Shown here one piece after another: positions 52,291 to 61,500 of a DNA stretch of 64,000 nt. The notes under the pieces are model-generated. The model had not been told where the DNA came from. It did not search any database and saw only the letters and a program-made list of their open reading frames with translations. Position 1 is the stretch's first letter, and each line of letters opens with the position of its first letter. The translations under genes were made by a program, and so were the position numbers. This DNA comes from Prorocentrum cordatum (Eukaryota > Sar > Dinophyceae > Prorocentrales > Prorocentraceae): assembly GCA_963575745.1 (NCBI GenBank), contig CAUYUJ010000736.1:5001-69000 (forward strand). Direction: 5' to 3'.

Positions 52291-52729
52291 GCGAAAGATG
52301 CCCGCGTACAGTCGCGCGCAATCGCCCTCGTTTCCAGTGTGGCGTGCCGCGCTGGCGGCCCGCGTAAGCCGCGGCGTAAGGCCGCTATGTCACCTCGCGT
52401 CAGACCTGTTTATGATCCTCGCTCGTATGTGTTCACCCCGTTCGGCCTGCGTCGGCCAACGTTACACCATCTGCGTCATGCTTAAGGGCTTCTGTGGGCC
52501 ATCACACGTTGGCGGCAACGCACTTTCTGAGGATCGTCGACAGTGATTTGAACGATGATTGGGGTTGCTAAGTGGATAGGGCGGCTACAGATAGATCTGG
52601 AGGTTCCAACCCGTATCTAGGTTAGCACATCTACAAGAAAGTTGGTGAACAAAGGATCGTCTACCAAGGAGAATCATCCAGCTTACATCTTGATATATCT
52701 GTTGCGTCCATTTAGGGAGATCGACGAGG
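52291..52729. other. no gene recognised; tRNA-like promoter boxes
   Basis: 52563-52612 has GCTAAGTGGATAGGGC (like a tRNA D arm / A box) and, 38 bp on, GGTTCCAACCC (like a B box). No tRNA fold can be completed. Confidence 0.3.
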
Positions 52730-52870
52730 CCAATTTTGACAATTGTCGGCCTCCGGGGGCTCTCAACGGGCCCCGGCACCGTCAAACAAATATTCTGGAT
52801 GAAAAACTTGCCCTGGGCAAGTTGATGTGAGGTCCACGCATCGAAAAAATCGGAGCGCCGGCTGTCTGGG
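52730..52870 (+). mobile_element. family G element, diverged
   Basis: GTCGGCCTCCGGGGGCTCTC, CCGTCAAACAAATATTCTGG, then GGCTGTCTGGG. Confidence 0.7.
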
Positions 52871-53324
52871 ATTCTTCGTGCGCCCTCGTCGTCACAGCTG
52901 GACGCAGCTCGAGACATTGGTGCGTTTGGATTCCTACAGGCTTCGGAAAAAGATAACGAACACTCATGCCACATTTGTCTGTGAACGCCTCCCCCTCCCT
53001 CCAATGTTCAAATTTGGCGGTGTGTCTGATGAGTTGCACCTCGACCGCAGTCTCCCCTGCGCGTGCCAACTTTGAGTCTGGGGGGCCGGGAGAGTGTTCA
53101 CGAATTGTTCCCCTCGACCGTATTTTGACCAGACTTTCGCCCCTCCATTGGATTTCCGACGATCTGCTCGTTGTCAGTCCTGGCGATTCGTCCTCGCGTC
53201 CGGCCTCTGGGGCCCGTCCTCGAGCTCCATGGCCACCGACAACGGAATCTGGAGCGAAGACCTACCCCGTGGGGAGGGTTTCGGGGGCTCTGGGGCCATG
53301 GGTGAAAAGTCTTGTGATCGGGAG

Positions 53325-53450
53325 CACTCGCTGGGCTCCAGGGCCGTCAAAAAAACGACTCAGGACGAAGAGCTGGGGAGGGGGAATGGGTCGAGACCTC
53401 TGGGGGCCCACGTCGTGACAAAAGTCATGACGTCGGGGTCCGAGGAGGAG
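53325..53450 (+). mobile_element. family G element
   Basis: GGGCCGTCAAAAAAACGACT, GGGTCGAGACCTCTGGGGG, and a GTCGTGACAAAAGTCATGACG hairpin. Confidence 0.8.
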
Positions 53451-53477
53451 GGCTGGTTGGGAATACGTCATTCGGGG

Positions 53478-53565
53478 ACGCCTGCTCCAGGGCGGCCGGA
53501 AGGTTTACATCCCGACATGCCACCGTAGGGGTGTAAACTGTCCATCCGCCGGGGGCAGGCGCCCC
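53478..53565. repeat. ~85-bp inverted repeat (hairpin)
   Basis: CGCCTGCTCCAGGGCGGCC..GTTTACATCCC pairs with GGGGTGTAAACTGTCC..GGGGGCAGGCG. The right arm is the module seen in the 297-bp array at 49.6-50.3 kb. Confidence 0.85.
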
Positions 53566-53730
53566 GGGCGGCAGAAAAGTGTATTATGTACCGTTTGTCG
53601 TCCGCTGCACAGCAGGCCCCGGAGGCCGAAATCTAGGCAAGAATGCGGGAGTGACAAAAACATGTCCTCGGGGATCCGGCCGTCCGACGCTGCCCCTGGG
53701 CGCCTGTCCTAGCCGTCCTATCCTGCACCC

Positions 53731-53992
53731 CCTCCTCCTCCTCCTCCTCCCCCTCCTCCTCCTCCTCCTCCTCCCCCTCCTCCTCCTCCTCCTCCTCCTC
53801 CTCCTCCTCCTCCTCCTCCTCCTCCTTCGGTACGCTGGCCTCCTCCTCCTCCTCCTCCTCCTCCTCCTCCTCCTCCTCCTCCTCCCTTCCTCCTCTTCCT
53901 CCTCCTCCTCCTCCTCCTCCTCCTCCTTCCTCCTCCTCCTCCTCCTCCTCCTCCTCCTCCTCCTCCTCCTCCTCCTCCTCCTCCTCCCCCTC
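53731..53992. repeat. (TCC)n blocks, about 260 bp
   Basis: Three TCC stretches broken by TTCGGTACGC (53825) and CCCTTCC. Confidence 0.95.
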
Positions 53993-54039
53993 GCTCTGGT
54001 CCTGGCCCTCCTGCTGCTGCTTGGCCCCCCCCCCCCGAG

Positions 54040-54165
54040 GCTCTCCGAGAGCCAGTGGCTGGCCCTGGAGCTCGCGCGGCCCGGCGCGGGCGCCTCGCGG
54101 CGGGCGGGCGCGCAGCTGCGCCTGGCGGAGGCGCTGTGCCGGGCCGAGGGCGGGCCGTCGCCACG
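54040..54165 (+). CDS. candidate exon, Ala/Leu/Arg-rich
   Basis: After a C-run the frame reads LSESQWLALELARPGAGASR and RAGAQLRLAEALCRAEGG with very high GC3; helical and protein-like. It sits between a TCC tract and a family G element. No clear splice sites, family unknown. Confidence 0.3.
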
Positions 54166-54217
54166 GCGAAGGCATAACCGGGGTCCCGAGGGAGGGGGGC
54201 CCACCCTTCCCCGACCC

Positions 54218-54395
54218 CCTCGCGTCGTGAAAAAATCACGACGGGAGGTGTTTCGCTACTTTCGGCCTCTGGGGGCCCTTACCGGGCCTCGGGACCGTCG
54301 AAAAACGACTCAGGATGAAAAACCGGTCCCGGGGAAGGGGTCGGGACCTCTGGGGGTCGCGTCATGAAAAAATCATGACGTCGGGGGTCTGGGTT
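54218..54395 (+). mobile_element. family G element, best-preserved copy
   Basis: Bounded on the left by GCGTCGTGAAAAAATCACGACG and on the right by GCGTCATGAAAAAATCATGACG, both perfect or near-perfect hairpins. Core TCAGGATGAAAAACCGGTCC. Together with 50980 it defines a ~175-bp unit. Confidence 0.88.
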
Positions 54396-55754
54396 AGTGG
54401 GCCCTGGGAACGACAGGGCCGTTTTTTTTACCGGTTCCGTTTTGCCGTTTTCTTGCCGGTTCCGGCGCCGTTGTTGTTACCGGTTCCGTCGCCGTTGTTT
54501 GACCGGTTCAGGCTCCGGTTCCAATCCTGGAGCCGTTTTTGTTGCCGTGTCCGGTCGCCGTTTTTTGCCGATTCCATGTTCTAGGGGCATTTTTCGGGAA
54601 ACGGTGAAAAAACAGCCTTGCCGTTTCCGGGGCCCACAAAGGGCCCCCCCTCGAGGTCCGAGGCTCTTCAAAGACATATGGGTCGGAGGCTGATGGACGT
54701 CCTACCCCCCTGACACGGCGATTGAAGCATTGGCCGATTTCGGGAGGGCGTCGCGGCCGTCGCTTTTGCGGGTCCGGGTCCGTCGCTTTCGGTGCCAGGC
54801 CGTTTTCACTAAGGGGAGGTTTACTAAAGGGAGGTTTGTCCACCGCCGAATTGGAGCGGCCAGTCTTGGGCGATGCTGGGCCTCTGGGGGCCTTCCACGG
54901 GCCCCAGGGTCGTCAAACGACTCGGGACAGAGAACTGGCCCTGGATCCGCCGCGGGGCATCTACGATACATTACATCGAAGCAGGCATATGTTTTTTTTT
55001 CTGACGTTTGCGAGTAGGCACTTTGCGAGTAGTGGAACGCGCTCGGTGATTTTGGGCCAACCCGAAGGAGGAGGGGAGGGGGGAGGCGGCGGGAGGCGCA
55101 GATGCCTCCAGGACCTCCTGGGGCCCACGCTTAGAAAAAAAAATGGGGGCGCTGGGTGCCTGGGCCTGGGATCCTGGCGTCGCATTTTTTCTCGCACGGG
55201 GCGATCTCGCCCTGTTTGGGGCCCGGGGATCCGGCTCGGGAATGTTGATTTCTGTTTGCGACGTCTTGGGGCTCAGGGTCCGGAGTTTCGGCCCCCCTCC
55301 CCGGATCCTGGGGGGCCCCTCCCCTGGGCTCCCCGGGGGCCGTCAAGCGCTGGCTCGGGAGGAGCAGCCGGTCCTGAGGGAAAGGCCCTGGGGGGTCCCC
55401 GGCCGGTTTCCCCCAGAGCCCCTCTGACACTGGCCGAGTCGGGCATGGCCTATCCACTACCGCCCGCCTGCCCGCGGGGGCAGCTTCTCGCCCCAGGGCC
55501 GTCTCTGATGGTGTTGTCCCGTGGCCCGAGGGGCCCCCGAGGGCCGCGGGCTGTGCGCAGGGCGCCCAGACTGAAGAGAGGCCGCCTCGGAGACCCCTGG
55601 GCTCCCTTCCCGGTCCGAGTCCGCCGCACCGTCGGGAGCGCGCGGGCGCGCGCGCGCGCTGGCACTCGCAGGACCTCTGGCGCTGCCCGCGTCGTCGTCC
55701 GCGCTCGGCGCTCCGCGCGCCCCGCCGCCGCCCGCGGGGGCCGGGGCCGGGAGG
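54396..55754. other. no confident gene
   Basis: 54417-54560 has TACCGGTTCCGTYGCCGTT repeats. 54880-54960 is a partial family G. The 373-codon plus frame to 55843 is Pro/Arg/Gly-rich with no domain; 55755-55870 reads LWEDAGGQAVAKRLWLADGP and might be an upstream exon of the PPR-SMR gene. Confidence 0.4.
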
Positions 55755-55864
55755 GTGGCCGCGCGGCTCTGGGAGGACGCGGGTGGTCAAGCAGTGGCGA
55801 AGCGTCTTTGGCTCGCCGATGGCCCTGCCAAAGAGTGTTCTGAGAGCCTTGTTGTGGCTTCCGC

Positions 55865-55985
55865 GAAATGTTCTTGGAACATGTCTGGCGGAGTCTGTCT
55901 CGGTTTCACACATCGGGTCCATGTTCTAAGAGCATGGTTTTTGTTCGTAGAACATTTTGGGGTTCTAGGAACAGTTCGTGGTAGG
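55865..55985. repeat. cluster of GTTCTNNGAAC palindromes
   Basis: TGTTCTTGGAACA, TGTTCTAAGAGCA, GTTCGTAGAAC and GTTCTAGGAAC lie within 120 bp. Confidence 0.7.
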
Positions 55986-56044
55986 ACTATAGGAATGCCG
56001 AGACGGTCGGTCCCTGCTCAACATGGGGCCGCCCAGACGCGGAG

Positions 56045-56222
56045 AGCAAGAGAGCACGAGCCTCGTTTCTCGGAGGTCCGCGCGGATTTCTCGGATGGGC
56101 GCTGGGCCCCCCTGGCGGCGCCTCGGCGCCGCCCCTGGCGCGCTCCGCTCGTCAGGCAGGGAGATCCAGAGCCGATCCAAGAAATCCGCGCGGCGCTCCG
56201 AACATCTATACCTGTACCGTAA
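56045..56222 (+). mobile_element. introner-like TIR element, copy 1
   Basis: GGAGGTCCGCGCGGATTTCT near the left is mirrored by AGAAATCCGCGCGGCGCTCC near the right. The centre has GCTGGGCCCCCCTGGCGGCG. Upstream of the PPR-SMR exon. Confidence 0.75.
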
Positions 56223-56261
56223 TATTTTTCTCACCAATAAAAACCCTAGCATCCTCACGTC

Positions 56262-56440
56262 GTGAAAGGTTGCCGCGGCTGGTTTTTGGGCAGTGTTCGG
56301 TCTCCCTCTGGTCCCTGGCCGGCCCCCAGGACTGTCAAAAAACGGCTCAGGGACGAAAGCCCGGTTCCCAGGAAGAGGTTCAGACCTCTCGGGAGCCACC
56401 GCGTGAACAAAAGCACGACGTCGGATGTCTGGGACGGGGT
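56262..56440 (+). mobile_element. family G element
   Basis: CTGTCAAAAAACGGCTCAGG, GAGGTTCAGACCTCTCGGGA, GCGTGAACAAAAGCACGACG. Confidence 0.75.
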
Positions 56441-56446
56441 CGAGGC

Positions 56447-56573
56447 AGATGGGGCTGGTGGGTCGCGCCGCTCCGCCGATGCATCTTCGATGCGGCGCGA
56501 CCTCGAGCCCGATGTTCGGCAAGCAGACGTTGCCAGTGCATGGTCGATGCGGTGCAAACCTCCAACCCTGCCC
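56447..56573. mobile_element. family B MITE, copy 2
   Basis: AGATGGGGCTGG..GCGCCGCTCCGCCGATG against CATGGTCGATGCGGTGCAAACCTCC. Shorter than the 21573 copy. Confidence 0.7.
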
Positions 56574-56652
56574 ACTCGGGCTCCAATGTGGGCGGTCTCC
56601 AGAGGAGGGCAGCCTGTCTGCGCAGGAGCGAGGGAGCCTCGAGGAAGGAGAA

Positions 56653-56828
56653 GCAGCACAAGCATCATCTGTCGTGGGTCTGCGCAGATTTCATGGGTCG
56701 GCGCTGGACCCCCCTGGCGGCGGAAGTGCCGCCACTGGCGCGCTTCGCGCGCCAGAAGGGAGACCTCCAGCGCCTACCCATGAAGAGCTGCGGGAATCCT
56801 GCGAAAGTGCATGTTGATGTTGTCTCCC
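56653..56828 (+). mobile_element. introner-like TIR element, copy 2
   Basis: CACAAGCATCATC..GGGTCTGCGCAGATTTC mirrored by GGAATCCTGCGAAAGTGCATGTTGATGTTG. A short exon-like stretch (SPEEGSLSAQERGSLEE) lies on its left and the main PPR exon on its right, which fits an intron. Confidence 0.8.
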
Positions 56829-56840
56829 CTCCTTCGAAAG

Positions 56841-58383
56841 CCACCCCCCAGACGGGGATGACTTTGCGCTGCTGCTGAAGCTGCTGGGCCGCCGCAGGAG
56901 GTTCACGGTGCTCTGGCAGGCGTGGCAGTGGCTGGAGGGCCTCCTGCCCGCGAGCTCGCTGCCCCACGCCGCCCTCGTGAGTGCCCTGTCCCTGGGCAGG
57001 CGGTGGCAGCAGGCGCTGGAGGTCGCCGGCCACCTGGGGGCACTGGGCGCGGGGGGCCCCGAGGTGGCACGAGCGGCCGTCGCCGCCTGCGCGCGGGGCT
57101 CCAGGTGGCAGCTCGCCCTCCAGCTGCTGGGGGAGGCGCGGGCCACGGGCGGCTCGGACGCGCACGCGGGCGCCGCGCGGGCCGCCGTCAGCGCGTGCGA
57201 GCGCGGCTCGCGCTGGGAGGAGGCCCTAGCGGTCTTCTCCCAGATCCCCGCTCCACTCCGCTCGCTGGCTGGCACCGGGGCGGCGCTGAGCGCCTGCCGA
57301 CGGGGGGCACAGTGGCAGCTCGCGCTCCGGCTCCTGGCCAGCGCGAGCGCCGAGGGCTCGCCCCCAGACCTGGCCGCCTACACCGCGGCGGCTGCCGCGT
57401 GCACGGCGGCCTCGATGTGGGCGACCTCGCTGTCGCTGCTGGCAGCCTGCCGGGCCCGCGCCCTGCGGCCAGATTGCGCCGCCCTCGGCGCCGGGGTCCA
57501 AGCCTGCGCCTCTGGGGCACAGTGGGAGCTGGGGCTCGCGCTCTTCGAGTGGGCCGTGGCCCTGTCGCCGCGCCGCCGCGCTGGCATCGTCACGCTCAAC
57601 GCCGCGCTCAACGCCCTGGTGGCGGGCGGGCGCGAAGACGAAGCCATGCGCCTGTGGCGCCGCGGCCTCGCGGAGGGCGTCTACGGTCTCGCGGCGCCCC
57701 AGGGCCAAGGCGGCACCCTAGACCTCCACGGCCTCTCTTCGGGGAACCAAAAGTCACACAAGCATGAACTTGTGGAGGTCCGCACGGATTTCCGGAGACA
57801 CCCCCCCCCTGGCGCGCGGAGCGCGCCCAGGGCGGCGCCGGAGGCGCCGTCAGGGGAGCCCAGCGCCGATCCGAGAAATCCGCGCAGAGCTCCGAAAGCT
57901 CATGTTTGTGCCGTCTTTTCTTCCCCGCTCTCCGCTGGGGCCGCCTTCACGGCCGTGCGCTGGTGGCTCCGCCGCGCGGCGCCCTCGGCGGCCACCGCCC
58001 TCGGCGGTCCGCTGCAGGCCGTCATCGTGACCGGGCGGGGCAAGACCCGGCCCTCGGCGGCGCAGGGCGACGTCCGGCGCAGCGCGCTGGCGGCGCTGCG
58101 GGAGGCGGGGGTGCGGGCCGTGGAGAGCGCCGACGGGGGCTCCCTGCGTGTCTGCTTCGAGTCGAAGGGGAAAAAGCTGTGTAAACATGAGCTGTCGAAG
58201 CTGCGCGAAGGTGTCTCGCATCGACGCCGGAGCCCCCTGGCGGCGCATGTAGCATGTTTGTTGGGCGGATCTCTCGAGCTCTCCGTCGCCTCAAGCGGTG
58301 TGCGTTCAGAGCAGGAACGTAGCAAAGCCACAGGAGAGCGTGGCATTGACAGTGTAGCTCCTCACACATGCCAAATGCTCTAG
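56841..58383 (+). CDS. PPR-SMR protein, 5' exons missing
   Basis: After CTTCGAAAG the frame reads PDGDDFALLLKLLGRRR and then about seven degenerate PPR repeats (the hallmark A..AC..G..W..AL.LL recurs: VAACARGSRWQLALQLL, VSACERGSRWEEALAVF, LSACRRGAQWQLALRLL, VQACASGAQWELGLALF). PPR helices bind RNA; in dinoflagellates such proteins are mostly organellar. At 57715 comes LDLHG, the start of an SMR domain, which resumes after a 195-bp insert as AAFTAVRWWLRRA, LQAVIVTGRGKTR (the T-G-x-G-K/R loop) and GGSLRVCF. Past 58165 the frame enters another element and ends at 58381. GTG at 56908 is not a credible start. The insert keeps the frame open, so an unspliced product would have 65 extra residues inside SMR. 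Confidence 0.78.
57741..57926 (+). mobile_element. introner-like TIR element, copy 3, inside the SMR domain
   Basis: GGGGAACCAAAAG..CACAAGCATGAAC and TTCGGAGCT-type sequences form ~50-bp inverted arms: the right end is GAAATCCGCGCAGAGCTCCG, CTCATGTTTGTGCC, TTTTCTTCCCC. CTCTC lies on both sides (57733-57737, 57928-57932). Removing 195 bp between these repeats joins LDLHGLS to AGAAFTAV, the expected SMR sequence. Confidence 0.85.
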
Positions 58384-58439
58384 CGAGCACGAATACATTA
58401 AAGCCCCAGGACGGGTGCTCCCTGCGCGTTTGCTTTGAG
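58132..58439 (+). repeat. 30-bp imperfect direct repeat around element 4
   Basis: GACGGGGGCTCCCTGCGTGT (58132) and GACGGGTGCTCCCTGCGCGT (58410) both encode DG(G/C)SLRVCFE, the end of the SMR domain. The copies bracket about 250 bp. Confidence 0.85.
58167..58270 (+). mobile_element. introner-like TIR element, copy 4, shortened
   Basis: GGGGAAAAAGCTGTGTAAAC, ATGAGCTGTCGAAGCTGCGC and AGCCCCCTGGCGGCG follow copy 3's arm; the right end is reduced to AGCATGTTTGTTGG. Internally deleted. Confidence 0.65.
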
Positions 58440-58971
58440 GTTTGGGGGGAAAGGTGGCGGCGCGCGCACGATCAGGGGAGATCGAACTGAGGCGACGGCA
58501 GTTGGGCTTCGGGGGTCCCTCGTCGCCACGGCTAGACGCAGCTCGGAGAACTGGCGCGTTTGGACCCCAAAGGAGGGGTCCAGGGACAGGTGTTGAGCAG
58601 CCGTCGTCTCAACTCGCCCTTCGCCGACACGAGGGGGCGGGGGCCCTCTCTTCCACAGCAGCCTCCGGGGACCGCTGGAGAGCCCGGCAGGCTGACCTAC
58701 GAGTGAGGTCAACCGGGCCCCCAGGGAACCGCACAGACCGGCGCGGACCGGGCCTCCGAAGACCGTGAGGCAGCCCCTCCTAACAGGAGGGCCCGCAGGC
58801 TTCGAGAGGGCCTCCGAGAGGCCGAGGTGGCTTCCAGGAAGCCCCCGCGGCCTGCTGAGAGGCCCTCTGGGCTGCCCGGGTGGGGCCGCTCACCTCGCGT
58901 CCCCCCCCTCCTCTCCGCGCGCCGCCAGAAAGCTGAAACGCCGACCCGCCAACGTCGGAGTAGTCCTCGAG

Positions 58972-59127
58972 CAGGAGATCGACTGCAGAATTGGCGTACC
59001 CCAACATAGACCTGTTCGTCAAGCCTACGAGAAATACGTCGGATGCTCCCAGGCCTGCCATCTGTCTCGTAGATCCGGCGAACACGTCAAGTCTGGGGCA
59101 GGTGCACTCTGCGGTCGATCGCCTACG
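58972..59127. mobile_element. family E MITE, copy 2
   Basis: GGAGATCGACTGCAGAATTGG and CTGTTCGTCAAGCCTACGAG pair with CTCGTAGATCCGGCGAACACG and CTGCGGTCGATCGCC: ~55-bp arms. Confidence 0.9.
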
Positions 59128-59130
59128 GCT

Positions 59131-59309
59131 GGTTCGTGTCGTGTCGACCGGCGGCGACCCCGCCGCCGGCATTCAACGTGAAACGCTGGCGTCGGCCGAG
59201 AGTCGGTCGACGTTGAACGACCCAACGTTGCGGAAGCGGCCGATCGTTCAAGTTCGAACGATCCCCGCGGTGTCGGGAACCAACGCCTGGGTCGACACGA
59301 CACGAGCCT
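59131..59309. mobile_element. family F MITE, full copy
   Basis: GGTTCGTGTCGTGTCGACCG at the left, GGTCGACACGACACGAGCC at the right. It abuts the family E copy within 4 bp. Internal GTCGACGTTGAACGA and GTTCAAGTTCGAACGAT are further palindromic. Confidence 0.88.
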
Positions 59310-59455
59310 GCCGTATACTCGAAGCCCCAACCCCGACAGGGACGGGGCACGGTCGGGCGCTTTGGCTGCGCGCGTCGCCCCGCCAGCTTGGGCCCGCCGC
59401 GCTTCGGCGTCGCCCCGCCAGCCCACGACCCCGCTCGCAGGCGTCACCGTCCCGA

Positions 59456-59618
59456 TCAGGAGGGAAAGAAACACACAGACACAATTAATCGTCGATTCCC
59501 GAGAAAATATAGGAAAATATGGGAAGTGGGGGGGAAGACAGAAACCCAGAAAATATGGGAAAATATGGGGAATCATTATATTTGTGTGTATTTATTTGTG
59601 TGTCCTGGGGCCCCTTCA
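59456..59618 (+). mobile_element. R1 element, copy 11, with CCCGA target duplication
   Basis: TCAGGAGGGA to GGGGCCCCTTCA, with CCCGA at 59451-59455 and 59619-59623. Confidence 0.92.
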
Positions 59619-59993
59619 CCCGAGCCGATCCCGGCCTCCCGTTCCCGCGGACCGGAGCGAGGCGCGGCCCCAGCCTGCAGGGCCGGCCTCGTCGCCGGGG
59701 CCGCCGTCGCGGCACGCCGTTCAAAGGGGTTGTCCTGGCCTCGGGTTGGCTTTGCCAGCACACAGTCAGGACTCGCAGGCCTAGAGGTTGACACCAACAC
59801 CAATATCGGCGGTTTGCTTCCACCGCGGGAAGAAGATCCCGATCTCGGTGATGGTGGTAGCATTCTGGCTTCCAGGGTGACCGAAATATTACCACCAACA
59901 CTCAAATCTAGGATCATCTCCCCCCCGTGGAGGCAACACCCTGTGTTGGTGTTGGTGCCCATTTCCAGCCCTCCAAAAGACGCTGAAATGAGG

Positions 59994-60141
59994 AACAGTT
60001 TGGGTTCGGAAGGGGCTCGATGTTCCTTGGGTTCCTCCAGTGCTGTTTTTTCTTGCCCTCCTGGGGCACGGAGGCGCTTACAGGGCCAAGAAGGGGCCTC
60101 GTTCCTCATTCAGCGATCCTTCTTTCAGCGGCCCGACTGTA
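59994..60141. mobile_element. Tc1/mariner-like MITE, degenerate second copy
   Basis: Right end AAGGGGCCTCGTTCCT..GGCCCGACTGTA matches 2252-2435; the left end CAGTTTGGG is decayed. Confidence 0.5.
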
Positions 60142-60204
60142 GCCCTCTTGGTGGGGATGGGTGCTGTGAGCCCGGAGGAAACGACACCCACCCCTACCTA
60201 CAGT

Positions 60205-61500
60205 CTGTTGAACATCGTCGCTGGTGGAAACGTGAAGCGCAGGTGTGTGTGTGTGTACCGGGGTATGTCAGGGACGAGTTTCGCGCTTTGATGCTCGCTG
60301 TGTCCGCAGCCTTTTTCAAAACGAAGCCTGAGCACAATGCTAGCACCCCCAGCCGCCGCGGCGTCCCAACCCCTCCCCCCAGTTCTATTGATATCATTGG
60401 GAGCTTTAGCAGGTGTCGCTCCAGCACCTGATGTCTACCCGGCGGGGACGCTCCAGCAACCCATGCCGAACAGAAGTGTGCGCTCCAGCTCTCCAGCTTT
60501 GTCGAACGCGAGCGCTTCAGCAGCCCACGGCGAGCGATCCAGCATTGCATTGGTACCGAGCGCGACCCTTCCAGCAGCTCTGGCAGAAAGCAAGGGTGTG
60601 ACGTCGCCGCCATGGTCGCCGTCGCCGCCGTCCAAGTCGCCGCGCTCGCCAGCGCCGTTGTCGGCGTGGACGTCGCCGCGCTCGCTCGCCGTCTCCGCTG
60701 TCGCCTTCGTCGGCGCCGTCGCAGTCGCCGCCGCCACCGCCATTGCCACCGTCGCTGTCGCCATCGTTGTCGTCGTCGCCGCCAGCTTCGCCGTCGGCGC
60801 CTTCGCTGGCGCCGTCGTCGATGTCGGCGTCGCCGCGGTCACCGTCACCACCATCGCTGTCACGGTCGTTGTCGCCGCTGACGTCGTCGTCACCGCCGCC
60901 TTCGCCGTCGCCGCCGCTGCGGTCTGGCCATCAATTCTCACATGTAGCATGTTCCACTGACTGGTTTCTCAGTGGCATATTGTAGCTGATGGAGATTGGA
61001 AGCGCGAGTGTTTGCATCGTGGTATACATGGGGCGATCTTCGCGCTTTGATCCTCGCCAGCGGCCGTTTGTTTATCGAGCGAGGACTCTCCAGCAACCCA
61101 TGCCGAAAAGAGGGGTGCGCTCCAGCACTCCAGGTTATCGAGCGCGAGCATTTCAGCCGCCCACGGTGGGCGACCGAATGTTGGATTGGTACCGAGCGCA
61201 AGACTTCCAGTAGCTCGTGCAGAAAGTAAGGGCATGACGTCGCCGCCCCTGCCGTCGCCGCGCTCGGACCCCGGACGTCGCCGTCGCTGTTGTCGCCCTC
61301 GCCGGCTGCGTCGCAGTCGTCGCCGCCGCCACCGTCGCCCTTCGCCGTCGCCGCCGGCATCGTCGTCGGAGCCTTCGCTGGCTCCTTCGTCGTCACCGAC
61401 GTCGCCACCGTTGCCGTCGTTGACGCCGACGTCGTCATCGTCGTCGCCGCCGCCCTCACCATCGCCGCCGCCACGGTCTCGCCACAGATTCTCACTCGCA
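60205..61500. repeat. two copies of a ~650-bp unit with GTCGCC repeats
   Basis: Unit 1 (60205-60945) and unit 2 (60965-61500) share TTCGCGCTTTGATSCTCGC, CAGCAACCCATGCCGAA, TTGGTACCGAGCG and AAGGGYRTGACGTCGCCGCC, followed by GTCGCC/GTCGTC hexamer tracts of different length. Frames through the tracts are Ala/Val or Asp/Gly-rich and stay open because the hexamer divides by three. Confidence 0.85.

Noticed and set aside
52560-52625. tRNA gene
   Set aside because: D-arm and B-box resemblances are present, but anticodon and acceptor stems do not pair.
54722-55843. 373-codon plus-strand ORF
   Set aside because: Pro/Gly/Arg-rich, overlaps a family G fragment, and is expected by chance at this GC content.
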